64,000 nucleotides of DNA, taken from positions 62,001 to 126,000 of the forward strand of contig NZ_JACVUP010000003.1 in NCBI RefSeq assembly GCF_016625195.1. The letters are read 5' to 3'. The notes beneath the pieces were generated by a model. The model searched no databases. It was not told where the DNA came from and saw only the letters and a program-made list of their open reading frames with translations. Source of the DNA: Erwinia sp. S63. GTDB lineage: Bacteria > Pseudomonadota > Gammaproteobacteria > Enterobacterales > Enterobacteriaceae. Every line of letters starts with the position of its first letter. Position 1 is the stretch's first letter. Made by a program: the position numbers and the translations under genes. Below are positions 34,069-43,407 of this stretch, one piece after another.

Positions 34069-34734
34069 ATGAGCCAACGAATCGTTTTACTGCATGCCAC
34101 GCCAGTCGCCATGCCGCCTATTCAGCAAGCTTTCAAAGACGTATGGCCAGAGTCGGAAATCGTGAATTTGCTGGATGATGGTTTGACGATTGACCGGGCG
34201 AAAACGGATCAATTAACCCCCGAACTCATCAAACGCTTTGTCGCGCTCGGGCACTATGCCTACGCCATGCAAGCTCAAGGCATTTTAGTCACCTGTTCGG
34301 CATTTGGTCCGGCGATAGAACAACTGGCCGCGGCCCTGCCAATCCCCGTACTGAAGCCGAATGAAGCGATGTTTGAGGCCGCGCTTCAGTCAGGTAAACG
34401 AATTGGCATGCTCGCAACATTTGCCCCTTCTCTGGTCACCATGTGCGATGAGTTCGATCACTATGCGGCACAGTGTGGTTCTGACGCCAAACTGGAAACC
34501 CTGTTGGTACCCGATGCGATCGATTTACTGCGCCAGGGCGATGTCGCCAGCCATAACCGGTTGGTGGCCGAATATGCCCCTCGGCTAAGCCACTGCGATG
34601 CGATTATGCTCGCGCACTTCTCTACCTCACAAGCTGCTGAATCCGTCCGGGAACGCGTTTCAGTGCCCATCCTGACCGCACCGCATGCCGCAGTAAAAAA
34701 ACTGCGCGCCGCGCTGGGAGAAACATCATGTTGA
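34069..34734 (+). CDS. Asp/Glu/hydantoin-racemase superfamily protein with a single catalytic-site cysteine
   Basis: 221 residues of the cofactor-independent racemase superfamily. The first active-site loop is ILVTCSAFG (Cys76), but the loop that normally holds the second Cys reads IMLAHFSTSQ (about 180-188), without Cys. A two-base cysteine racemisation is therefore unlikely; the fold also supports decarboxylases and isomerases that use one Cys. GGAGATCAAC precedes the ATG at 34069. The end overlaps otnK by 7 bp, so the pair is coupled. I infer a sugar-acid isomerase role. Confidence 0.78.
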   Translation: MSQRIVLLHATPVAMPPIQQAFKDVWPESEIVNLLDDGLTIDRAKTDQLTPELIKRFVALGHYAYAMQAQGILVTCSAFGPAIEQLAAALPIPVLKPNEAMFEAALQSGKRIGMLATFAPSLVTMCDEFDHYAAQCGSDAKLETLLVPDAIDLLRQGDVASHNRLVAEYAPRLSHCDAIMLAHFSTSQAAESVRERVSVPILTAPHAAVKKLRAALGETSC

Positions 34735-36017
34735 TTGGCGTCATTGCTGATGATTTTACCGGTGCCAGTGATATTGCGGTGACACTCTCCAAGGGGCTGA
34801 TGGGTGAAGGCGGGTTGCGCACGACGCAATATCTTGGCGTCCCTCAGCACCCTGCCGCTCCAGCCGTGGAAGCGGGGGTGATTGCGCTCAAATCGAGGTC
34901 TATACCCGCAGCCGATGCCGTTGAGCAGTCGCTTGCGGCTTGTGAGTGGTTACTCGGTCAGGGCTGCACTCAGATTATATTCAAGTATTGTTCAACCTTT
35001 GATTCCACTGCCGAGGGCAATATCGGCCCGGTACTGGATGCACTCACAACGCGCTTGCAGGCAAAACAGGTCATTGTTTGCCCGGCCTTCCCTACCATGG
35101 GGCGGACGGTTTATCAGGGCAATGTGTTCGTTCACGATCGCCCGCTGAATGAATCAGGCATGGAGCATCATCCAATCACACCGATGAAAGATGCGGATAT
35201 TCGTCGCTTACTAGCGCAACAAGCTGTCACACCTGTTGGTCATATTGCCTGGCAGCATGTGACTCAGGGCAGTGAGCCACTTCGTCAGCAATTCGCGAGT
35301 GATGATGAGGTGAAATTAGTGGTTGTGGATGCGTTAAGCGACCACGACCTCACCATTATTGGTATAGCGGCGGCGGGATTGCCACTGATCTCCGGGGGTT
35401 CTGGCATTGCGCAAGCGTTACCGCACAACTTCATCAAAGCGGGTCTCGCTCAAGGTGGGAGTCAGAAACAACCTGCGGTGGACGGGTTGAGTGCGATTTT
35501 GGTTGGCAGTTGTTCTGGCGCAACACGCGGCCAAATAGAAGCCCATCAGCAGCATTCCGCGGTGTTAGCACTGGACATCCAGCAGGTGATGCAAAACAAC
35601 ATCACAGCCGATGATATTGTGCAGTTTATTCTTGATCATCAGGCAGACTGCCCGCTGGTTTACTCATCCGGCGATCCGCTTAGCGTGAAAAAAGCGCAGG
35701 AACAATATGGTCAACAGCGTATTTCACAGCGTCTTGATCAACTCTTCGGCGATGCTGCGCGCAAACTGGTTTATGAAGCAGGCATTCGGCGATTAGTGGT
35801 TGGCGGTGGAGAAACGTCAGGTGCGGTGGTCAGTGCACTGAACCTTGGCTCACTGCAGGTGGGCAATGAGATCGATCCCGGTGTTCCGGCCTTGTTTAAC
35901 CACTCAGATCAACCACTGGCGCTTGCACTTAAGTCAGGCAATTTTGGTAGAAGAGATTTCTTTCAACATGCTTTGAACACATTAGGTGGCGATTATCATC
36001 TTGATAAAATAGAGTGA
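34728..36017 (+). CDS. otnK: 3-oxo-tetronate kinase OtnK (four-carbon acid sugar kinase family)
   Basis: About 429 residues of the DUF1537 kinase family. N-terminal substrate domain starts LIGVIADDFTGASDIAVTLSKGL, the family signature; it contains QIIFKYCSTFDSTAEGNIGPV and CPAFPTMGRTVYQG. The C-terminal nucleotide domain holds LVGSCSGATRGQI and RLVVGGGETSGAVV. OtnK phosphorylates 3-oxo-tetronate, and OtnC (28676-29314 here) decarboxylates the product to dihydroxyacetone phosphate. Presence of both in one LacI-controlled region makes the functional call strong. Confidence 0.92.
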   Translation: MLIGVIADDFTGASDIAVTLSKGLMGEGGLRTTQYLGVPQHPAAPAVEAGVIALKSRSIPAADAVEQSLAACEWLLGQGCTQIIFKYCSTFDSTAEGNIGPVLDALTTRLQAKQVIVCPAFPTMGRTVYQGNVFVHDRPLNESGMEHHPITPMKDADIRRLLAQQAVTPVGHIAWQHVTQGSEPLRQQFASDDEVKLVVVDALSDHDLTIIGIAAAGLPLISGGSGIAQALPHNFIKAGLAQGGSQKQPAVDGLSAILVGSCSGATRGQIEAHQQHSAVLALDIQQVMQNNITADDIVQFILDHQADCPLVYSSGDPLSVKKAQEQYGQQRISQRLDQLFGDAARKLVYEAGIRRLVVGGGETSGAVVSALNLGSLQVGNEIDPGVPALFNHSDQPLALALKSGNFGRRDFFQHALNTLGGDYHLDKIE

Positions 36018-36060
36018 GTTATCCCACTTATATTCACGTGACATGTTGAGGAACAAAGGT

Positions 36061-36519
36061 ATGGCCAAGGAACACTATTATCAGGTTACAGTGCGCTGGA
36101 CCGGCAACCGCGGTACAGGCACGTCTTCTTACACGGCTTACGATCGTAACGGTGAGATGCTGGCAGACGGCAAACCTACAATGCCCTTGAGCGCCGATCC
36201 GGCATTCCGTGGTGATGCCACGCGCTGGAACCCTGAAGAATTACTGCTCGCATCGGCCTCAGCCTGTCACAAACTGTGGTATTTGCACCTGTGCGCGGAC
36301 GCGGGAATTGTGGTGGAAGATTATGAAGATGCGGCGGAAGGCACCATGGTGGAAGGGGCGCGAGGTCGTTTCACGCAAATCACGCTGAAACCACGTGTTA
36401 CGCTGCGCGATCCGGCAGATGCGGACCGCGCGCGTGAGTTACATCATCAGGCACATGAAGCCTGTTATGTGGCGAATTCACTCAACTTCCCGGTGAATTG
36501 CGAACCGACGTTTGCCTGA
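36061..36519 (+). CDS. OsmC-family peroxidase-like protein
   Basis: 152 residues of the OsmC/Ohr fold, thiol-dependent hydroperoxide reductases. The reactive pair is visible as SASACHKLWYLHLC and HEACYVANSLNF, the second Cys in the usual helix. An upstream ATG adds six residues, but GAGGAA lies 8-9 bases before the ATG at 36061. It follows otnK by about 45 bp, so it may be co-transcribed and protect against peroxide made by the FMN oxidase; that link is inference. Confidence 0.87.
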   Translation: MAKEHYYQVTVRWTGNRGTGTSSYTAYDRNGEMLADGKPTMPLSADPAFRGDATRWNPEELLLASASACHKLWYLHLCADAGIVVEDYEDAAEGTMVEGARGRFTQITLKPRVTLRDPADADRARELHHQAHEACYVANSLNFPVNCEPTFA

Positions 36520-37605
36520 TCAGGCGGCGCCGGCCAGCGGCGGTTGCGGCGGTTGCCATAACCGCACGCCGTTTCGTCCGGCGCGCTTTACCTCATACAA
36601 CGCTTCATCTGCGTGGCGCAACCAGTGGCGTAATGACTCCGCATTGGATGCCGAGGCAATGCCAATACTCACCGAGCAGCGAAACTCCGCCGACGCCGGC
36701 AGGCGCACCTGAGCAATTTTTTCCTTTAAGCGATTTGCTAGCGCGACCACTGACTCATCGGTCGCATGATGCACGATCACGCCCAGCTCATCGCCACCGA
36801 AACGCGCGGGAATATCCTGTAATCCCACGTGATTGCGTAACAGCGCCGAAATCTCTGCCAGTAAAAAATCCCCGGCTTCATGACCCCAGGTATCGTTCAC
36901 CGACTTGAAGTAATCGAGATCCATCAGCAACAGATAGCCCGCACTGTCGCCACGACGCGTGCTGAGAAATTCACTCTCCAGACGACGTTCAAACAGCCGG
37001 CGGTTAGGGATCTCCAGACCGGGGTCCATCAGCGCAATACGCTCCAGTTCCCGGTTACGTTTACGCAGTTGCCAGGTGAGATTGTAAGAGGTCACGCTCA
37101 ATACCAGCATGTAGCAGGTTGCCAGCGGTAACGTCAGCCAGACGGTTTGCGCACTGAAGGCGAGATGGACGCCCGCACCATCCACCAGCCAGACCATCAC
37201 AAAAGCACAGAGGAAAGCCTGCATGGCCGCGATCAACTGCGCTGCGCCCCCTGCCGCATAACGATCCGAGGCCAGCACCGCCATGATGATGAACGAAGGT
37301 AACGGGCTAAGCGCCATCAGCGCCACCCAAATCCCGCCAAATGCCGCGTCTAGCGTTAAGTTATGGCGTTCGGTGCCGGTTGAATCCTCTGCACGCAATG
37401 CCCGGCGATAAGCCACCCACGGCCAGACAAACGCGTTGATAAATAACAGGGCGCTGAACGCCACACCGCGATCCATCTCCATCAATACCGAGAGAATCGG
37501 GAAGAAACATAAAATTGTGCCAAGCTGGCGCATGATAAACATACGACGTACGAAGCGCTGCGAACGCCGCTTCAGATGGCTATCATCAGGTGAGTAATAA
37601 TTCAT
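36520..37605 (-). CDS. MASE2-GGDEF diguanylate cyclase (AdrA/DgcC-like) with GGDEL site
   Basis: 361 residues. N-terminal half is a membrane MASE2 sensor (RFVRRMFIMRQLGTILCFFPIL, NLTLDAAFGGIWVALM); C-terminal GGDEF domain synthesises c-di-GMP from GTP. The active site is RFGGDELGVIV, with Leu replacing the usual Phe. The inhibitory I-site, normally RxxD just before, reads GLQD here, so product inhibition is probably lost. The N-terminal domain motif DPLTGLPNRR is also degraded (MDPGLEIPNRR). Activity is plausible but not assured. Its stop abuts the OsmC stop. Confidence 0.85.
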   Translation of the reverse strand: MNYYSPDDSHLKRRSQRFVRRMFIMRQLGTILCFFPILSVLMEMDRGVAFSALLFINAFVWPWVAYRRALRAEDSTGTERHNLTLDAAFGGIWVALMALSPLPSFIIMAVLASDRYAAGGAAQLIAAMQAFLCAFVMVWLVDGAGVHLAFSAQTVWLTLPLATCYMLVLSVTSYNLTWQLRKRNRELERIALMDPGLEIPNRRLFERRLESEFLSTRRGDSAGYLLLMDLDYFKSVNDTWGHEAGDFLLAEISALLRNHVGLQDIPARFGGDELGVIVHHATDESVVALANRLKEKIAQVRLPASAEFRCSVSIGIASASNAESLRHWLRHADEALYEVKRAGRNGVRLWQPPQPPLAGAA

Positions 37606-37881
37606 TCACTGGAAAAGTCTGATCGACAAGAAAAGCAGTTTAACGGGAAAAGGGGATAGCAGGTCGGAATATTTTAAGAATATTTACCTTGTGCTGGGAC
37701 AATAGTGCAAAAACCCTTCGTTATGCTGAAAAGTCCGGCAAACATCAGCATGGAATACCGACCTTCCATATTAAAACTTTGAACCCACAGCGATTTTCAG
37801 CAGCAGATTAGCACCAGCGGTTGTCACACCAACGGCTTGCCCGCAGGATGTTCACTGCCCTTCTGTTCATAGGAAAACGTC

Positions 37882-39141
37882 ATGTCTCTTTCGGCACACA
37901 AGCGCGTGCTTATAGCCGGATCCGTCGGCAATTTTATTGAGTGGTATGAATTTGCCGTTTACGGTTTTATGGCCACGCTAATGGCCAAAAACTTCTTCCA
38001 GCTGGAGGGAGAGAGTGCCCTTACCAGTTTGATTCTGACCTATGCGGCATTCGCCGTGGCCTTCTTTTTCCGTCCTTTAGGCGCGGTGGTGTTCGGCAGG
38101 CTGGGCGATCGTTATGGACGCAAGCCGGTACTGATCGCTGTGTTGATATTGATGACGCTCGCGACTGCTGCGATCGGTCTGGTGCCGGTTTATGCCTCCA
38201 TTGGCGTTGCGGCACCGCTGCTGATTACCGCGTTACGCATCCTGCAAGGGTTGTTTGCTGGCGGAGAGTACGGCGGTGCAGTTTCACTGATGACGGAGTT
38301 TGCGCCTCCAGGCAAACGCGGCTTTTACGGAGCATGGCAGTCTCTGACTGTGGCGTTTGGATTACTGGCGGGCGTGGCCGTGGTGGCACTTTTGCCGTTA
38401 CTCATCGGAGACGCAGCGATGATTGCCTGGGGCTGGCGCATTCCGTTTCTGCTCGCACTACCACTAGGCGCTATCGCACTTTGGCTACGTTCGGGCCTGG
38501 AAGAGTCTCCACAGTTTGCGCAAGCCACCGATGCAGAAAGCGCGTCGGTCGGCGCCACTGCGCGCGCCATTGTGCTGGGTATCGGACGACTGATGGTGTG
38601 GTCCGCCGCGGGCTATACCTATCTGGTGATTATGCCCACATATCTGCAGGCCGCGCTGCATACCGGCTTCAATCAGGCGCTGCTGATAGCGGTGATCTCT
38701 AATCTCGGCTTTGCGGCCACCATCCTCCCTGCGGGTATCCTTAGCGATCGCGTGGGACGACGCGCAGTGATGCTACTGGCGACCTTCTTGCTGCTGGTGC
38801 TGGCATTCCCGCTGCTGAAAGTATTGCAGGACCCACAAAACGGCTTGCTGATCAAAGCGGCGGTGGTGTTTGTGGCCGGGGCATTGGTCGGCATGCTTGC
38901 AGGCCCGGGGCCCGCGATGCTGGCGGAGATGTTCCCGACCCGCGTGCGCTATACCGGTCTCGGATTAGCTTACTCGCTGTCGAATGCGCTGTTTTCTGGC
39001 TGCGCAGGGCTGATTATTACCGGTTTGATGAAGCAGACCGGCAATGCGGATATTCCGGCATGGTATGTAATGGGCACGGCGCTGGTGAGCTTTGTCGCGC
39101 TCTGGACGTTGAATAAAGACGATCACCGCAGGCCGTTATAA
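37882..39141 (+). CDS. MFS transporter, metabolite:H+ symporter (MHS) family
   Basis: 419 residues, twelve helices. GNFIEWYEFAVYGFMATLMAKNFF is the MHS hallmark shared with ProP, KgtP and ShiA; then RPLGAVVFGRLGDRYGRKPVL, LQGLFAGGEYGGAVSLMTEFAPPGKRG. Such permeases import organic acids, betaines or shikimate-like compounds with protons. It stands alone between the cyclase and a chemoreceptor, facing the latter across a terminator. Its upstream region of about 275 bp is unusually long but shows nothing I can name. Confidence 0.9.
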   Translation: MSLSAHKRVLIAGSVGNFIEWYEFAVYGFMATLMAKNFFQLEGESALTSLILTYAAFAVAFFFRPLGAVVFGRLGDRYGRKPVLIAVLILMTLATAAIGLVPVYASIGVAAPLLITALRILQGLFAGGEYGGAVSLMTEFAPPGKRGFYGAWQSLTVAFGLLAGVAVVALLPLLIGDAAMIAWGWRIPFLLALPLGAIALWLRSGLEESPQFAQATDAESASVGATARAIVLGIGRLMVWSAAGYTYLVIMPTYLQAALHTGFNQALLIAVISNLGFAATILPAGILSDRVGRRAVMLLATFLLLVLAFPLLKVLQDPQNGLLIKAAVVFVAGALVGMLAGPGPAMLAEMFPTRVRYTGLGLAYSLSNALFSGCAGLIITGLMKQTGNADIPAWYVMGTALVSFVALWTLNKDDHRRPL

Positions 39142-39165
39142 AAAGAAGGCGGCCATCAGGCCGCC
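39141..39165 (-). terminator. Terminator between MHS transporter and chemoreceptor genes
   Basis: GGCGGCC pairs with GGCCGCC over ATCA; on the minus strand a TTCTTTTT tract follows, so it should end the chemoreceptor transcript. It may also act on the plus-strand transporter. Confidence 0.75.
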
Positions 39166-39181
39166 CCATCCTTGAACAAAC

Positions 39182-41017
39182 TTAACGCCCCGCCCCCTGC
39201 AAGCGGAACTGCGCGACCAACCGCTCCAGCATCATCGCCTGCTCTTCCAGCGAGTTAGCCGAGTGCGACGATGCGCTCACCAGTGTGGCGTTTTGCTGGG
39301 TAGTGGTATCGAGTTCACCCACCGCGCGAGCAATTTGTTCGATGCCACGGCTCTGCTCATCCGATGCCGCTGAAATTTCCTCCATGATCTCATTCACGCG
39401 CGCAATGCTGCCGAGAATCTGATCCATGGTTTCGCCAGCACGCGCTACCTGCTGATGCCCGTTGCTGATGCGGCTCACCGACTCACTGATCAACTGTTCG
39501 ATGTCTTTCGCTGCACCGGCGCTACGCTGTGCCAGGTTGCGCACTTCACTGGCGACCACGGCAAAACCACGCCCCTGCTCACCGGCTCGGGCCGCTTCGA
39601 CCGCTGCGTTCAATGCGAGAATGTTGGTCTGGAAAGCGATGCTGTTGATCACAGCGGTGATATCCGCAATTTTCTTCGAGCTGTCGGAGATTTCCCCCAT
39701 GGTGCTGACCACGTCTCGCACCGCTTTACCGCCCTGATTCGCATTGTGTGAAGCTTCTGCGGCAATCTGACTGGCCTGACGCGCGTTCTCGGCGTTATTT
39801 TTAACGGTAGCGGTGAGCTGCTCCATGCTGGCAGCCGTTTCCACCACTGCCGCCGCCTGCTGCTCGGTGCGGGATGACAGATCCAGGTTGCCCTGATTAA
39901 TCTCGCTGGCAGCTTGCGACACGCTGCTGACGCTATGCAATACATCGCCAATCATGCTGCGCAGACGGTCGTTCATCCGCCCCATCGCCGAGGTCAGCTT
40001 GCCGAGTTCATCGTGACGATCAGTAGCGAACTGCGAGCTTAAATCGCCGCTGGCAATGCGCTCCGCCAGCTCAAGGTTGTGGAATACCGGGCGCGTAATC
40101 TGACGGATGATGTACCACGCCACCAGCACGCCAAACAGAATGGCCAGCCCACCGATTAGCAACGACAGCGTCGCTGAACCGTTTGCCAGCTCATCATTGC
40201 GCGCTTTGACGATAGTAATGATCTTTTTGATCGCCGCGCTGCTCTTATCGCCTGCCACTTTTACCGTGTCTTCTGACGCACGCAGTTGGCCATAGGTGTC
40301 GGCGGCTTGCAGGCTGAGATCTTTAAAGCGTTCCGTATCCTGCCACAGCGCGGTAAATCCGCCTTGCTGTTCCGGTGGCAGCTGAGCCAACAAGGCTTTC
40401 ATGCCCTGATCGGCCTGCTGGAAATGGGTTTGTAAGGTGTTGCGCAGACTATCGGTGACATTGAAGCGCAGCGCCCAGGCTTCTTCACGCACGTTGCTGA
40501 TGGCGAACAGTTGCTCATAGATCTGATTGGTCAGTTCTGGATTGGTCACTGGCGTGCGAATCAACTGCGTGTAGCGCGAGGTCATGTCTTGCTGGCTCAG
40601 GGAATCGAGCTGTGCACGCAGACTGTTCAGTTGCTGGGTGGCTTGCGTCATCGCCCCGATGCTGTTCTGGAAACTGGCGAGATGGGTGTCGAGTTCATCC
40701 ACCAGAGTACGCGCGTTATCTGACCAGGAGAGTTGTTTAGCCTCGCGATTCAGCTGCTGTGCATGAGCAACATAGTCGGCCATCACCTTGCCCGATTTAT
40801 CATCACCATAAAGGTATTTGAGGCGGTTAATTTTGGCTTGGAACACCTCGATATTGATGTCATAGATCAGATTGGTTTTCTGATAGATGTCATGAATCGC
40901 ATTGAAACGCTGCACGCTGATGCCGGTAGCTAACGCCACTAACAGCAACACAATGCCAAATCCTGCTGACAATTTTCGGGTGATGCGTACATTACGTAAA
41001 CGGGATACCAGCCCCAT
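39182..41017 (-). CDS. Methyl-accepting chemotaxis protein
   Basis: 611-residue transmembrane chemoreceptor. TM1 about residues 18-36 ([17 protein letters not shown]), a long helical periplasmic domain of about 240 residues resembling the HBM sensor, TM2 near [25 protein letters not shown] domain, then a coiled-coil signalling domain whose hairpin tip ([20 protein letters not shown]) is fully conserved. No C-terminal NWETF pentapeptide is present, so it relies on other receptors for adaptation. Single gene with its own terminator. The ligand of HBM sensors is often an organic acid. Confidence 0.93.
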   Translation of the reverse strand: MGLVSRLRNVRITRKLSAGFGIVLLLVALATGISVQRFNAIHDIYQKTNLIYDINIEVFQAKINRLKYLYGDDKSGKVMADYVAHAQQLNREAKQLSWSDNARTLVDELDTHLASFQNSIGAMTQATQQLNSLRAQLDSLSQQDMTSRYTQLIRTPVTNPELTNQIYEQLFAISNVREEAWALRFNVTDSLRNTLQTHFQQADQGMKALLAQLPPEQQGGFTALWQDTERFKDLSLQAADTYGQLRASEDTVKVAGDKSSAAIKKIITIVKARNDELANGSATLSLLIGGLAILFGVLVAWYIIRQITRPVFHNLELAERIASGDLSSQFATDRHDELGKLTSAMGRMNDRLRSMIGDVLHSVSSVSQAASEINQGNLDLSSRTEQQAAAVVETAASMEQLTATVKNNAENARQASQIAAEASHNANQGGKAVRDVVSTMGEISDSSKKIADITAVINSIAFQTNILALNAAVEAARAGEQGRGFAVVASEVRNLAQRSAGAAKDIEQLISESVSRISNGHQQVARAGETMDQILGSIARVNEIMEEISAASDEQSRGIEQIARAVGELDTTTQQNATLVSASSHSANSLEEQAMMLERLVAQFRLQGAGR

Positions 41018-41154
41018 GTTCCCTCTCCTGCGAATGTTGTTTTTGTAAATTCTGGTAAGGGAGTTATCGGAGCGAAGCGGGATTTGTTTATCGCGGAGAT
41101 CACAAAAAAACGATTACAGGATGTTATGCGCCGCCGGGCAGCGGCGCGAGCAGG

Positions 41155-41796
41155 TTATCGCGTGGATTGCGGGGCTAACTGGCTGATAAACAGGCCTGCC
41201 GCACTCACGGCATCCACCGCGATTTTGCCGAGCTGCTGGCGAATGCTGTCGCCCAGCGCGATGGTGGAGAAACCGGTGCAGGAGAAGGCGATCACTTCGA
41301 TGCCCTCGCGATAGAGACTATCGGCGCAGGCCAGAGCGGCGGCGCGACCTTCGGCACTCAGCAAGTCCGTGGTGTTCAGCACCCCTTCCGGACGCGCATA
41401 ACGCACTGATTCACCCAGCAGTTGGCGAAATGGCGCCGGGGCCGCCGCGCCAATGCCCATCACCGCCACAGGACGCTTGAGCATACGCGCAATACTTGCC
41501 GATGCCGAACCGGCGCTGATCACCGGAATCGATACGGCATCACGCAGTGCCGCAAGGCCAGGATCGGCCGCGCAGCTGAGGAACAAGGCATTGCAACCGT
41601 CAGCTTCCAGTTGCTGTCCGAGCACGACGATCTTAGGTACTGCCAGCGCTTCACTCGCATCATCGAAAATGCCTTTGTGCTGATCGGGGATCGCCCGGCT
41701 AATGGCGTTAATGCCATATTCCTGATGAATCAGTCGGCCATGCTCTTCGACAAAGTGCTGATCTGGGTGAGTGAGTACGCGAATGATGCCTAACAT
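41155..41796 (-). CDS. Hydantoin/Asp-Glu racemase family protein
   Basis: 213 residues. Unlike the gene at 34069, both active-site cysteines are present: ALFLSCAADPG and VIAFSCTGFSTIA. This fits hydantoin or amino-acid racemases. The ATG at 41796 is favoured, with AGGAG upstream; a longer frame upstream lacks a ribosome site. A short inverted repeat (41128-41147) follows the gene. It is on the same strand as a LysR gene 143 bp upstream, but no hydantoinase or carbamoylase is nearby, so the substrate is open. Confidence 0.82.
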   Translation of the reverse strand: MLGIIRVLTHPDQHFVEEHGRLIHQEYGINAISRAIPDQHKGIFDDASEALAVPKIVVLGQQLEADGCNALFLSCAADPGLAALRDAVSIPVISAGSASASIARMLKRPVAVMGIGAAAPAPFRQLLGESVRYARPEGVLNTTDLLSAEGRAAALACADSLYREGIEVIAFSCTGFSTIALGDSIRQQLGKIAVDAVSAAGLFISQLAPQSTR

Positions 41797-41939
41797 GCGG
41801 TGTAACTCCTGGTGTGAAGTTGAAGGTGATTGCAAATCTGCCTGTTGCACAGCTGATGTTGTTTTATTTATGTGCAGTAAATTGGCAGGTTTAAACGGTG
41901 GAGACAACTGTTGCCTGCCGTCACTAATGCGTATTCACA

Positions 41940-42851
41940 CTATAGTGAGCACCCCACATCGCTGATCACTCCGCGTAGCCAACGGTGTGCCGAACTGTCC
42001 TGCGTTCGGCGATGCCAGAGCAAATCAAAAGGGATGGAGGGCAACGCTAGCGGCGGTTCGAACATCACGAACCGATCTTGATGAGCGGATGTGGTCGCCA
42101 CGCGGCTCAGCACTGTAGCCACATAATCCGTGCCGGGCAGCAAATCAGGGACGGTAAACATGGTGGGTAACGTCAGGCTGATGTTGCGCGCCAATCCCTG
42201 CTCCCGCAGTTTTTGATCCACCAGCCCATATCGGTTGCCTTCCGGGGAGACGAGGATGTGTGGCAGTGACAGAAATGCCTGCAAGCTCATTTCCTTTTGC
42301 GCGATTGGGTTATCGCTTCCCACCAGCGTGACAAAGTCATCGCGCAGCAGCGGTTGCGAAAGAATCCGGTTCTCAGCTTTGGTCGGCGGTACGCCTACCG
42401 CAATATCAATTTTCCCCGCATCCAGTAGCGCAACCACCTCATCACGATCAATAAAGTAACGCACATGGAGGGTGCATTTGGGCGCCAACGTCGCCAGCTT
42501 CTTGGTTAATGCAGGCAGCAAGACATGCAGCGGGTATTCAGTGAGACCCAGCGTAAAGCTGCGCTGCTTGTCATTGGGATCAAAGTCCTCCGCCGGCTTC
42601 ATTAAATGACGTACCTGCCCTAAAGCATCAGCCACCGAGATCGCCATTTCCTGTGCCTTCGCCGTTGGCAGCAATCCCTCCGCACTGCGGATAAACAACG
42701 GATCATCGAAAACACGGCGCAGGCGTGCCAGCGCAGCACTCATGGCAGGTTGGCTCACGCCAGCCAGCGCCGCGGCTTTCGTAACGTTACGTTCCAGCAT
42801 CAAGGCGTTAAAGGCCACCAGCAGATTGAGATCGAAACCATCAAAATTCAT
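41940..42851 (-). CDS. LysR-family transcriptional regulator
   Basis: 303 residues: FDLNLLVAFNALMLERNVTKAAALAGVSQ and PAMSAALARLRRVFDDPLFIR form the winged helix-turn-helix of the NodD/LinR-type LysR group, followed by an effector-binding domain (KIDIAVGVPP). Divergent from a SnoaL-like gene with a TATTG-N15-CAATA palindrome between them, so it most likely controls that gene and itself. Confidence 0.9.
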   Translation of the reverse strand: MNFDGFDLNLLVAFNALMLERNVTKAAALAGVSQPAMSAALARLRRVFDDPLFIRSAEGLLPTAKAQEMAISVADALGQVRHLMKPAEDFDPNDKQRSFTLGLTEYPLHVLLPALTKKLATLAPKCTLHVRYFIDRDEVVALLDAGKIDIAVGVPPTKAENRILSQPLLRDDFVTLVGSDNPIAQKEMSLQAFLSLPHILVSPEGNRYGLVDQKLREQGLARNISLTLPTMFTVPDLLPGTDYVATVLSRVATTSAHQDRFVMFEPPLALPSIPFDLLWHRRTQDSSAHRWLRGVISDVGCSL

Positions 42852-42852
42852 A

Positions 42853-42877
42853 TATTGTATATTTCTCTATATCAATA
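42853..42877. promoter_or_regulatory. Likely LysR binding site upstream of the SnoaL-like gene
   Basis: TATTG and CAATA are perfect inverted arms with a T/A-rich centre, including a second arm pair TATA/TATA. It begins 2 bp from the LysR start codon. Confidence 0.6.
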
Positions 42878-42961
42878 ATTTGTTGGATTGATAGTCGCAG
42901 GTTCGGGAATACTGCACAAGCCGGTGAAATGCACCGCTAACTCATTTAAAAGGTTTCCGCT

Positions 42962-43399
42962 ATGTCCGTGACACAACTCGACCAACGCCTTCAAGCTGAA
43001 CGTGCAGCGGTAGAAAATCTGTACCGTGCGTTTAGTGATAAGAATCCTGATCTGCTGGATCTGGCGGTGACGCAAGATTGGAGTGATATTCCTTTAGCGC
43101 CGGGGCAAGGGCCTGGACCAGAAGGTTTCAAACCGGTGCTGGCGAGTTTTATCGCCGCTTTCCCAGACATCAACATCATCGTGCATGACATGCTGCAGGA
43201 ACCGGGCAAAGCGGCGGTGCGTGCTGAAATCACCGGCACACACCAGGGTGAATTTTTGGGTATCGCGCCAACCGGTCGTCGTATCAGCGTTCGCCTGCAT
43301 GAGTTCCATTTACTGAACGGCGAGCGTGTGACGACCACCTGGCATATGGAGGACTGGATGGCGCTGTTCCAGCAGATTGGGCAGTTCCCAGCGCAATAG
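42962..43399 (+). CDS. SnoaL-like / ester cyclase family protein
   Basis: 145-residue single-domain NTF2-like protein. Family features: the N-terminal helix ENLYRAFSDKNPDLLDLAVTQDW, FKPVLASFIAAFPDINIIVHDML, and GTHQGEFLGIAPTGRRISVRLHEF, the usual SnoaL ester cyclase pattern. These act on small polyketide-like or other substrates, or have no known activity. Divergent from a LysR regulator that probably induces it. The physiological role is unknown. Confidence 0.83.
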   Translation: MSVTQLDQRLQAERAAVENLYRAFSDKNPDLLDLAVTQDWSDIPLAPGQGPGPEGFKPVLASFIAAFPDINIIVHDMLQEPGKAAVRAEITGTHQGEFLGIAPTGRRISVRLHEFHLLNGERVTTTWHMEDWMALFQQIGQFPAQ

Positions 43400-43407
43400 A
43401 TAACGCG

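Noticed and set aside
37606..37881. Long leader before the MHS transporter as a riboswitch
   Set aside because: No recognisable conserved riboswitch core or terminator/antiterminator pair could be read by eye.
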